Source: Cyclobacteriaceae bacterium YHN15 (GTDB lineage: Bacteria > Bacteroidota > Bacteroidia > Cytophagales > Cyclobacteriaceae). From it: a stretch of DNA of 64,000 nt. Below are positions 25,270-33,190 of the stretch, in pieces. The stretch is from NCBI GenBank assembly GCA_003797895.1, contig RKQB01000007.1, positions 124,001 through 188,000 of the forward strand. The letters run 5' to 3'. Position numbers and translations under genes: made by a program. Under the pieces are notes generated by a model. The model made no database searches and had not been told where the DNA came from. It saw only the letters and a list, made by a program, of their open reading frames with translations. The number at the start of each line of letters is the position of its first letter. Position 1 is the stretch's first letter.

Positions 25270-26031
25270 TTAAAGATTTTTCGTGACTATGGTAGCTGAA
25301 GCTTGGGCAGTAGGCAGAATTACAATATCGGCCAAGACTACATGGGGAGGCCTGCTGACTGCAAATGCGATGGTTTCAGCTATATCATCAGCACTGAGTG
25401 GCTGATATCCTTGGTAGACAGTTTTGGATCTTTCTTCATCGCCTTTAAATCGTACCAGAGAAAATTCCGTATCTACAAGCCCGGGATGTACACCGATCAC
25501 CCTGATGCCATAAGGATTCAAATCCATTCTCATTCCCTGAGTCAAAGCATCCACGGCATGTTTGGATGCACAATATACATTGCCTTTTGGGTACACTTCC
25601 TTGCCGGCGATAGAGCCAATATTGACTATTGTCCCGGATTTTCTTTCAACCATACCAGGAATAATCTCTTTGGACACATATAGAAGCCCTTTGACATTGA
25701 TGTCCATCATGGCATCCCAATCACTTATGCTTCCTGATTGTATGGGATCAAAGCCATGGGCATTTCCTGCATTGTTGACAAGGATATCAATCTTTTTCCA
25801 ATTGTCAGGTAAGGTTGCGATGGCGTCTTTCACTGCTTCATTATCCCTGACATCAAAGGTCAAAGTAAGTGAGTCCACCCCTTCTTTGGATATTTCTTTT
25901 TGAAGCTTATTAAGTCTTTTATGTCTTCTCCCTGTGGCAACAATATTATAGCCCATTTGCGCTAAAGCTATTGCCGTTGCCCAACCGATTCCGGAAGTAG
26001 CCCCTGTGACCAAAGCGATTTTCTTTTCCAT
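25270..26031 (-). CDS. short-chain dehydrogenase (YdfG-like SDR)
   Basis: Encodes 253 residues. It is a classical SDR: cofactor loop TGATSGIGWATA (about 10-21), ATGRR after strand 2 (favouring NADP), NNAGNAHGF, and the catalytic Ser-Tyr-Lys triad (NIGSIAGKEVYPKGNVYCASKHA). The sequence resembles the YdfG/serine 3-dehydrogenase branch, which oxidises 3-hydroxy acids such as L-allo-threonine or 3-hydroxypropionate. Substrate not proven. It starts the minus-strand series followed by VanX-like, ThuA-like and esterase genes with small gaps; the functional link among these is unclear. Confidence 0.93.
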   Translation of the reverse strand: MEKKIALVTGATSGIGWATAIALAQMGYNIVATGRRHKRLNKLQKEISKEGVDSLTLTFDVRDNEAVKDAIATLPDNWKKIDILVNNAGNAHGFDPIQSGSISDWDAMMDINVKGLLYVSKEIIPGMVERKSGTIVNIGSIAGKEVYPKGNVYCASKHAVDALTQGMRMDLNPYGIRVIGVHPGLVDTEFSLVRFKGDEERSKTVYQGYQPLSADDIAETIAFAVSRPPHVVLADIVILPTAQASATIVTKNL

Positions 26032-26262
26032 GTCCTTAATTTAAAAATTTATGTGCGCTAAATGAAACAAATAGTAATTTTCAATGACAAATGGCCAATT
26101 ATAATTTACAAAAGGCCAAACTTAAATATTTATAAGGTTTTTTCCATCCCTTTATCATGGATGTAGGATTTTTTTCTGCTTTGAAATATGAAGTCCAAAC
26201 TAAAGAATTTCATCTTCAATTATGATAATAAAATAAACAGACTTCTAAACAACTCCTGAAAT

Positions 26263-27081
26263 TTAACCTTGATAATAACTAAAATCCAGTGGATTAGGCA
26301 TCTTAAATTCAAACCCTGTTTTTAAAATTTTAGCAGCAGAGACTTCTTTCCACTTACTTCCTTCGGATACATAGGACTGCGGAGGTGGAAATCCTAAGTC
26401 GGCTGCGTTTTTTTCATAAACTTCTCTTCTTTTGGGATGATAAGGAGCTACACCATTGAAAATCTGGTTCCATAACCCTTTTTCAATGATCCATATTATC
26501 ATATTTATGGCATCTTCCCTATGAATGTAATTGACAGGTGTGTCTCCAACGACTTCTTTTTTGCCCGAAAAATATTTCCCGGGTATCCTATCAATCCCTA
26601 ATAAGCCTCCAAATCGGATAATCGTCACATCATAATTTCTCTCTTTCCATAATATTTGTTCTGCCCTAATCAAGGGAATATTTCCGGTATTCTCCTCTTG
26701 AAGTATATCCTCTTCTTTGGCTGTTTGATTTTGATCCGGATAGACTGATGTTGACGATATATAAATGACTTTTTTGATTCCTTTTTGAACAACCATCTCT
26801 TTTAGAAACTTCAGTTGTTCAGGATAAAAAGTTGGAGGCATACTTCTGGTCCTGGGAGGAATATTGACAAAAAGAATGTCAGTGTCGAACAAATCCAAAA
26901 AACCCAAGCCCATGGGATGGGGCTCAAGTTGAAATAACTTGGCAGAAATCCCCTCCATTTTTAATATTTCCACCTTTTCAGCTGAAGTGCTGCTTCCTTT
27001 GACGGAATAGCCTTTTTGAAGCAGTGTTTTAGCCAATGGTTTGCCCAACCAACCTAATCCTACAATACTAACTCTGGTCAT
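26263..27081 (-). CDS. NAD(P)-binding epimerase-like protein (YeeZ type)
   Basis: Encodes 272 residues. A Rossmann fold begins right at the N terminus (MTRVSIVGLGWLGKPLAKTLL, followed by VKGSSTS). The extended SDR elements are VIYISSTSVYPD, RFGGLLGIDR and NYIHREDAINMI. It lacks a clear YxxxK and has an unusual first glycine loop, as in YeeZ-type proteins. Function unknown. I use the ATG at 27081; the frame extends 37 codons further, but that part would run into the divergent lipoprotein gene. The 220-nt spacer on its 3' side shows nothing. Confidence 0.88.
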   Translation of the reverse strand: MTRVSIVGLGWLGKPLAKTLLQKGYSVKGSSTSAEKVEILKMEGISAKLFQLEPHPMGLGFLDLFDTDILFVNIPPRTRSMPPTFYPEQLKFLKEMVVQKGIKKVIYISSTSVYPDQNQTAKEEDILQEENTGNIPLIRAEQILWKERNYDVTIIRFGGLLGIDRIPGKYFSGKKEVVGDTPVNYIHREDAINMIIWIIEKGLWNQIFNGVAPYHPKRREVYEKNAADLGFPPPQSYVSEGSKWKEVSAAKILKTGFEFKMPNPLDFSYYQG

Positions 27082-27182
27082 GATAATTGTAACTATTTGG
27101 GAAAATTCATTAATTTGATCTTTGGAATTGGTTAAGGAATGTAATTTGATCTTCCGCTGTTCCAATATTAATGATCTTAGAT

Positions 27183-27602
27183 ATGAGGACAAAGTTAAGC
27201 TGCGTATTGTTCATTTTTCTTTTTTTGGTGTCATGTAAGACCGACAAACCAAAAAATGAACTTGAGGGAAACTGGTATGGATTTGATTCTGATTCTTCAT
27301 ATTATGAACTCTATATTTCAGATACGCTGATTATTCTTAACCATGAGAATCTGGGCATTGCTGAATACCTTTATCAGAGGGATGGGAATAAACTCATTAC
27401 TACCACCCCATTGTTTTTTGAAAGAGTCTGGACCCTGAAGGATTTAAGAGACAGCGTTTTTATTCTTTCGGATACTTTGGAGACTCACCATTACCGCAGA
27501 ATCCTTGAACCGCTTAATTTTTTTGAAAGTGTTTATGATTCTCTTGGATTTATAAATTTCAAGGAAAAATTTTCTGAAAGGACTAAAAAACACAGAAAAT
27601 AA
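27183..27602 (+). CDS. small putative lipoprotein
   Basis: Encodes 139 residues beginning MRTKLSCVLFIFLFLVSCKTDK, a signal peptide with lipobox LVSC (Cys18). The mature part reads like a single small beta-domain: LEGNWYGFDSDSSYYELYIS, TLIILNHENLGIAEYLYQRD, LITTTPLFFERVWTL. That is lipocalin-like in style (GxW near the start), but I cannot assign a family. Start 27183 is preferred over ATG at 27171 because the signal begins there. It is divergent from the YeeZ-like gene, and its stop codon runs into a bidirectional terminator. Confidence 0.75.
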   Translation: MRTKLSCVLFIFLFLVSCKTDKPKNELEGNWYGFDSDSSYYELYISDTLIILNHENLGIAEYLYQRDGNKLITTTPLFFERVWTLKDLRDSVFILSDTLETHHYRRILEPLNFFESVYDSLGFINFKEKFSERTKKHRK

Positions 27603-27624
27603 AAAGCCCTTTTTATGAAAGGGC
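27601..27624 (-). terminator. terminator between convergent genes
   Basis: Arms GCCCTTT (27606-27612) and AAAGGGC (27618-27624), loop of 5 nt. Five T follow on the minus strand, so it mainly terminates the fatty acid hydroxylase gene. The plus-strand side has a looser T-rich tail and may serve the lipoprotein gene. Confidence 0.65.
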
Positions 27625-27630
27625 CGTTGA

Positions 27631-28269
27631 TTATTTTTCTTTTTTGGGCATAGTTCCCAAGATGAAATCCCATAAAGGAGAACTTACACCAAATGCTACA
27701 TCCGGATCCTTATAATGATGTACAGCATGATTTACCCATAGTACCTTCAAGAAATTTTTTGGCGGCTGATAAGCGTGTACCATATAGTGTACGCCTAAAT
27801 AGGCCGCATATCCCATTACAAATCCTGGTAGAAAAAATAGCGCATAATCTCCCATAATTAAAGTAAACACACCATAAAATATTAAAGCATAAGCTATACT
27901 GACAAAAGGGGGCATCGCCAGCCTATCCTTGTCTTTTGGGTAGTCATGATGCACGCCATGCACTGCATACTGCAATTTATCTTTTATAGGAGTATCCGGT
28001 TCCATGTGGAAGAAGTGTCTGTGCATCATATACTCCACAAATGTGAAAACTAACACCCCCGCAAGTAACACCAAAAAACCAATCCCTAAACTTATTGTAG
28101 TACTTGTTATGGCATAGTATAAAGAAACCGCAGAGATAGAAAAAAACAAAATCAGCGGTATGCTGATGTGGGTTCTTGAAATTCTTTCAAGAATCGGATT
28201 TTGGAACATTTGCGCAGAACCATTATTATCCGGTCTATCCAATCTTCCTATTTTTTTTAGGGTCGTCAT
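27631..28269 (-). CDS. fatty acid hydroxylase superfamily (sterol desaturase-like) protein
   Basis: Encodes 212 residues with four membrane segments and the three histidine clusters of di-iron membrane hydroxylases: HRHFFH (about 84-89), HGVHHDYP (about 105-112) and HAVHHYKD near the C terminus, with a further HYMVHAYQP in between. In Bacteroidota such proteins probably hydroxylate acyl chains of membrane lipids such as sphingolipids or ornithine lipids. That role is by family and not visible here. The gene has its own promoter (28346-28376) and terminator, so it is probably monocistronic. Confidence 0.9.
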   Translation of the reverse strand: MTTLKKIGRLDRPDNNGSAQMFQNPILERISRTHISIPLILFFSISAVSLYYAITSTTISLGIGFLVLLAGVLVFTFVEYMMHRHFFHMEPDTPIKDKLQYAVHGVHHDYPKDKDRLAMPPFVSIAYALIFYGVFTLIMGDYALFFLPGFVMGYAAYLGVHYMVHAYQPPKNFLKVLWVNHAVHHYKDPDVAFGVSSPLWDFILGTMPKKEK

Positions 28270-28345
28270 GTTGGTTTAATCTTGGTACTGAATTGAGTTT
28301 TAGTTTCCTTTTATTAAAAATAAAGTGAAACTTATCTTAAAGGTG

Positions 28346-28376
28346 CAAATTTAATCTTATAGACCTGAAATACAAG
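28346..28376 (-). promoter_or_regulatory. promoter of the fatty acid hydroxylase gene
   Basis: On the minus strand CTTG (28376-28373), exactly 19 nt, then TAAATTTG (28353-28346), a perfect TAnnTTTG. It lies 76 nt before the ATG at 28269. Confidence 0.55.
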
Positions 28377-28407
28377 TTCAACTAATATCTTTAACTTATG
28401 ATAAATG

Positions 28408-29553
28408 TCATACGTTTATAAATTTACTTTGAAATTTTTCAATTGTTTCAATATAAAATTTCTCATAAAGAGGAAGGATTTTGGCTACATCAAACTCCTT
28501 TGCCCTGGCCAATGCATTGGTCTTGAATCTTTGCAAATTTTTGTCATCCAATATTTCAAGGGCCTTCTCAGTCATGGTTGTCACGTCACCGATATCGCAA
28601 ACATAACCTGTTACACCATCAATATTCAATTCAGGAATTCCTCCGGCATTGGACGACAAAATGGGAACCTCACAGGCCATGGCCTCTAAAGCAGCCAATC
28701 CAAAACTTTCTTTTTCCGATGGCATAATAAAAAGATCAGCCACAGAAAGCACTTCCTCCACGGCCTCAAGTTTTCCCAAAAACCGGATGTCATCACAAGT
28801 GCCCAAATCCCTGCATAATCTCTCCATTTTGTCCCTTTCCGGCCCATCTCCGACAAGAAGTAATTTAGCAGGTATTGATTTTCTTACCTGATAAAATACC
28901 CTGATAACATCTTCTACTCTTTTCACTTTTCTGAAGTTGGAAGTATGTACCAATAATTTTTCACCATGGGGGCAAATAGCCAACTTAAAGTGCTCTTTTT
29001 TCTGCTTTTTAAACCGCTCCAGATCAATGAAATTGGGGATTACCTCAATATGGTTTTTGATGTCAAAATGTTCAAAGGTGTCTTTCTTCAAATCCTCCGA
29101 AACAGCAGTTACCCCATCTGATTGGTTGATACTGAAGGTAACTACAGGTTCATAGCTTGGATCTTTCCCGACCAAAGTGATATCGGTTCCGTGCAGGGTA
29201 GTGACTACGGGTATATAAATCCCCTCTTCTTTTAAAATCTGCTTTGCCATATAGGCAGCTGAAGCATGCGGAATGGCATAATGTACATGAAGGAGATCCA
29301 GCCCTTCATATTTTACAACATTCACCATTTTACTGGCCAATGCCAGCTCATAAGGAGCATGCTCAAACAAGGGATAACTTTTGATATCCACTTCATGGTA
29401 ATACAGGTTCTCACTGAAAAAATCCAACCTTGTAGGTTGCCTGTATGTGATAAAATGAATCTGATGCCCTTCTTTTGCTAAGGCTTTCCCCAATTCTGTT
29501 GCCACAACACCACTACCTCCAAAAGTCGGATAACAGACTATGCCAATCTTCAT
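28408..29553 (-). CDS. bshA: N-acetyl-alpha-D-glucosaminyl L-malate synthase BshA
   Basis: Encodes 381 residues of the GT-B fold (family 4). It performs the first step of bacillithiol synthesis, joining UDP-GlcNAc and L-malate. BshA-specific features are the N-terminal MKIGIVCYPTFGGSGVVATELG, HVHYAIPHASAAYMAK, TTLHGTDITLVG, and the donor-site EX7E (PSEKESFGLAALEAMACEVP). Length is normal. The other bacillithiol genes (bshB, bshC) are not in the window. Bacillithiol is the low-molecular-weight thiol of Bacteroidota and Firmicutes. It is a single gene with 85 nt between its start and the GH3 gene end, and no obvious promoter. Confidence 0.95.
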   Translation of the reverse strand: MKIGIVCYPTFGGSGVVATELGKALAKEGHQIHFITYRQPTRLDFFSENLYYHEVDIKSYPLFEHAPYELALASKMVNVVKYEGLDLLHVHYAIPHASAAYMAKQILKEEGIYIPVVTTLHGTDITLVGKDPSYEPVVTFSINQSDGVTAVSEDLKKDTFEHFDIKNHIEVIPNFIDLERFKKQKKEHFKLAICPHGEKLLVHTSNFRKVKRVEDVIRVFYQVRKSIPAKLLLVGDGPERDKMERLCRDLGTCDDIRFLGKLEAVEEVLSVADLFIMPSEKESFGLAALEAMACEVPILSSNAGGIPELNIDGVTGYVCDIGDVTTMTEKALEILDDKNLQRFKTNALARAKEFDVAKILPLYEKFYIETIEKFQSKFINV

Positions 29554-29638
29554 ATCAAATGATTTTTAATAACAACCTAATAAACACAAATAGACGTACA
29601 ATTTGTTCAATTCGTTAGCCAAAATCATTCCTAAATTC

Positions 29639-32620
29639 TCAGGACTTCTTCATCGCCTGGTAAATGATATCATGAATCTGTGTCCTAACACCATCTTTTA
29701 GCAATAAATTGTTATTGGCATCGGGATGAACTCTATTGGATAAAAACACATAAATCAGGTTGTTTTCAGGATCTGCCCAAACACAGGTCCCGGTAAAACC
29801 AGTATGACCAAAAGTGCTTTTTGGCGCCAAGGCTCCTGCACTTCCTCCCTTCCCCCTTTCTGGCTCAGGCTTATCCCAGCCCCATCCTCTTCTACTTTGA
29901 TTGGATTGTCTTTTTGTAAAATCCCTGATGGTATTTTCATCCATTAATTCCACCTCACCATATTTCCCTCCATTAAGCATCAGCTGCATCATCACTGCCA
30001 AATCATTCGCTTTTCCGAACAACCCAGCATGGCCAGCTACCCCCCCATACATGGCGGCTCCCGGATCATGCACATGACCCTGGATCAAACGCTTTCTAAA
30101 TGTGATATCCTCTTCTGTAGGGGCAATCCAATCCTTGGGAAGGTTTTTTAAGGGATTAAAAGTCATAGTATGAAGCCCTAATGGATCATATATGTTTTGG
30201 CTGACAAATTCATCTAATGGCTGATTCGCGACTTTCTCTACCAAGGCCTGAAGTAAATACATGGTCAGATCAGAATAAACGTAAGAGTATTTTCTTCTGC
30301 CAGGTTCAAGCTTTCTCAAATCGGATTTTATGGTCCATGTCCAAAGGCTGTCCCTTAAGGCATTCATTCCGTACATATCGTTTGAAACAGGAATGGAAAA
30401 ACCAGGCTCAGGTTTTTCTCTGTAATATTCTTGTTTCCATGATCCTGCCTCTACGGTTTTGGCATAATGGGGAATGAAGGCCACTAGCCCTGCCTCATGT
30501 GCCAATATATCCTTTAAAATCAAATCCTCTTTGTTTGTGTTTTTTAATTCGGGTACATATTGCGAAATAGGCCTATTCAAATCAATGAGATTCCTACTTG
30601 CCAAAAACATGACTGCCTGTGTGGTAGCCAAAACTTTGGTAATAGAGGCCAGGTCATAGACTGTTTCCGTTGTTACTGGCCTGGTTTTTTTATAATCATA
30701 ATGTCCATAGGCCTTTTCAAAAACTACCTGACCGTTTTTCGCAACCAACACTACTCCTCCAGGAAATGCCCTCTTGGCAATGCTGATCTCCATTACCTTA
30801 TCAATTTCCGACAATTTGCGGCTGTCCAGCCCTTGGCTTTCGGGTATTGAATAGGATAGTCTTCCCATTCCTTCCAAGTACCCTCCACTTCCCATCCTCA
30901 GCTCCTCACTCACAGAAACAGGCAGGATACCATAAGCATTTCTTCCTCCGAAAATAATTTCCGCAACCAGCTTTTGGGTAAACTCGTTGTTTTCAAATGC
31001 AATGATATTGTGCGGAAAGTCATTGAAATTTTTAGCACCATATACATTACCGAAAAGAACTGTAATTACTGTTTTTTGCTGACTGAGTTTTTTGATAAAG
31101 TTGATATCGGAATTATTGATGCCAAAGCCCCTGTTCGGACTATTATTGACTCCCATTACACCTACTACTACAATATTATACGCTCCCAGTTTTTTTTCGA
31201 CTGAGGCTAAAGTTGCCGCATCCGCACCTTTCGGAATTTCAAAGTGGGAAAATCTGGAATATTTATCCAGCTTATTTTGGAAGACTTTCCCATCTCCCCC
31301 TATGGTCAAGGAGGCCATTTGCTGCAAATCCAGATATCTCAAAGGCAAGATGTTGTTCCTATTGGACGTAACGGTGATTGATTCAGCAAATAGCTTTTCG
31401 ACCAACAATTGGGTTTCCGGACTATTGATCCTTTCCAACAGATCCCTGGTTTCTATTTTCTTTTTTTGATGTAATCCTGCCCAATATTTGGCTTTCAAAA
31501 CTTTTCTGACCCTTTCATCAATTTCCTCTCTGCTGATTCTACCTTCTTCTACCGCCTGCATGATCATGGCTTTGGCCTTTGGTACATCCTGTGAATAAAG
31601 CAGAATATCATTCCCTGCCAATAAGGCCAACAGGTCTACTTCCCCTGGCTTGTAAAAGCTAGCAACACCCTTCATATTGAGGGCATCAGTAAACACCAGA
31701 CCATTGAAGTTCATCTGCGTTTTCAACAGATCGGAAACGACATACTTGGAAAGTGTGGTCGCTTTATTGCGCTCAGAATCCAAACTTGGAATATGTAAAT
31801 GTGCCACCATTACGCTCATCAGGTCCTGATCGATCAATTCGCGGTAGGGATATAAGTCTATATCCTTGATCCTGTTTTCCGAATGTTTGATCACAGGAAG
31901 CGTGTAATGGGAATCGTTTTCGGTATCTCCATGTCCCGGAAAATGTTTGGCATTGGCCATTACCCCATGATCCTGCAGGCCTTTCATATAAGCTATTGAT
32001 TTTTTAGCTACAAGCCTTTTTTCTTCACCAAATGCCCTATATCCAATTACCGGGTTATTGGGGTTGGAATTCACATCGACAACAGGGGCGAAATTGATAT
32101 GCATTCCCAGTTCTTTGAATTGTCTGGCCATCTCTTTCCCCATGTCATAAATCAGCTCCTCCCTGTGCAGGGCACCCAAGGTCATTGCTTTGGGGAAGGT
32201 GAGTACGGAATCCAAGCGCATGTTGATACCCCATTCGGCATCCATGGCAATGAACAATGGAACCTTGGATATGGATTGATAATAATTTGTCAGATTGGCC
32301 TGCCTTACCGGACCTCCCTGAAAGAAAATAAGGCCGCCAAGGTTTTGTTCCTTGACAAGCTTGGCGATTTCCTCTTTATGCCGGGCATCTTTATTGGAAT
32401 ATGCAGCAACCATAAACAACTGCCCCAATCTCTCTTCGAAGCTATGTGATCGGAATACACTGTCCACCCAGGACAACTGCTTTCTTTGGTCTTTTGCTGC
32501 CAGGGGATCCCTATCCTCTCTATTTTTTCTTTCCTCACCGGGTTTTTCTAACCCCATCACTGCATCTGCCTGAAAAATTATCACTAAAGCAGTCAGTATG
32601 CCCCAAACTTTTATCCGCAT
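29639..32620 (-). CDS. GH3 beta-N-acetylglucosaminidase (NagZ-like) fused to a beta-lactamase-like domain
   Basis: Encodes 993 residues. An N-terminal signal (about 1-23) precedes a GH3 barrel (about 50-390). The NagZ signature is KHFPGHGDTENDSHYTLP starting at 225, with the Asp236/His238 acid-base dyad, and the nucleophile is Asp312 in VFTDALNMKG. Residues about 400-590 form the second GH3 subdomain (EIIFGGRNAYGILPVSVSEE). Residues about 620-990 form a serine beta-lactamase/AmpC-like esterase domain with Ser659-Ile-Thr-Lys662, YSD for YxN, and HTGFTG for KTG. It likely acts in the periplasm on GlcNAc-anhydroMurNAc peptides, with the second domain cleaving an ester or peptide bond. This fusion exists in other Bacteroidota; the combined function is inferred. 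Confidence 0.93.
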   Translation of the reverse strand: MRIKVWGILTALVIIFQADAVMGLEKPGEERKNREDRDPLAAKDQRKQLSWVDSVFRSHSFEERLGQLFMVAAYSNKDARHKEEIAKLVKEQNLGGLIFFQGGPVRQANLTNYYQSISKVPLFIAMDAEWGINMRLDSVLTFPKAMTLGALHREELIYDMGKEMARQFKELGMHINFAPVVDVNSNPNNPVIGYRAFGEEKRLVAKKSIAYMKGLQDHGVMANAKHFPGHGDTENDSHYTLPVIKHSENRIKDIDLYPYRELIDQDLMSVMVAHLHIPSLDSERNKATTLSKYVVSDLLKTQMNFNGLVFTDALNMKGVASFYKPGEVDLLALLAGNDILLYSQDVPKAKAMIMQAVEEGRISREEIDERVRKVLKAKYWAGLHQKKKIETRDLLERINSPETQLLVEKLFAESITVTSNRNNILPLRYLDLQQMASLTIGGDGKVFQNKLDKYSRFSHFEIPKGADAATLASVEKKLGAYNIVVVGVMGVNNSPNRGFGINNSDINFIKKLSQQKTVITVLFGNVYGAKNFNDFPHNIIAFENNEFTQKLVAEIIFGGRNAYGILPVSVSEELRMGSGGYLEGMGRLSYSIPESQGLDSRKLSEIDKVMEISIAKRAFPGGVVLVAKNGQVVFEKAYGHYDYKKTRPVTTETVYDLASITKVLATTQAVMFLASRNLIDLNRPISQYVPELKNTNKEDLILKDILAHEAGLVAFIPHYAKTVEAGSWKQEYYREKPEPGFSIPVSNDMYGMNALRDSLWTWTIKSDLRKLEPGRRKYSYVYSDLTMYLLQALVEKVANQPLDEFVSQNIYDPLGLHTMTFNPLKNLPKDWIAPTEEDITFRKRLIQGHVHDPGAAMYGGVAGHAGLFGKANDLAVMMQLMLNGGKYGEVELMDENTIRDFTKRQSNQSRRGWGWDKPEPERGKGGSAGALAPKSTFGHTGFTGTCVWADPENNLIYVFLSNRVHPDANNNLLLKDGVRTQIHDIIYQAMKKS

Positions 32621-32782
32621 GCTACTTTTTAATTTTTATTGCTTAATTTTTAAAATAACTTTGTATGAATATACAGCGTTTTGTACAAACATACATTAAA
32701 AACATTAAGCCTTAGTTCAAATTTGACCAATGGCTTATGTCTTTATCTTAACGTCAAAACAACTATTCGAATTGAGTAAACC

Positions 32783-33190
32783 ATGAAATTCCCCCAAATT
32801 TTCAGAACGGCCCAACCTATGCGATTTGACATAAAACCGAGGTATTACGACCCGGTAAAAGAAGAAATCGAACAAAGGACGGCAAGGATCAAAAAAGAGT
32901 TACAAGCCGACGGAAAATTGCCCGTAGAAGATGGAGATGAAGAAGGGTTAAGTTATTACAGCTCCTCAATTAGAGGATCCTTTACAGGTGGAAGCCCGAT
33001 CAAAGGAAGAACCAGCTCAGCATTGCACAGCGCTGGTATGATCCGATTGGTTATCTTTGTATTACTCATAGTGAGCCTTTTTGGATATATTTACTACGGA
33101 CCAGAGGCTATATATATCCTATTGTACATTGTGGCAGGCATTTCACTCTTATTTGTATTTTTTAGATTAAAAAGAAAGCAGCGCAAATGA
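32783..33190 (+). CDS. small membrane protein of unknown function upstream of mutL
   Basis: Encodes 135 residues: a basic/acidic soluble part (MRFDIKPRYYDPVKEEIEQR ... ), a Ser/Gly-rich stretch, then two membrane helices (about 87-103 and 107-126) and a basic tail KRKQRK. No domain recognised. Its stop overlaps the mutL start (ATGA), so it is translationally coupled to mutL. A similar small protein just upstream of mutL may be a constant feature in this lineage; that is an expectation I could not check. 160 nt upstream separates it from the divergent GH3 gene. Confidence 0.8.
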   Translation: MKFPQIFRTAQPMRFDIKPRYYDPVKEEIEQRTARIKKELQADGKLPVEDGDEEGLSYYSSSIRGSFTGGSPIKGRTSSALHSAGMIRLVIFVLLIVSLFGYIYYGPEAIYILLYIVAGISLLFVFFRLKRKQRK

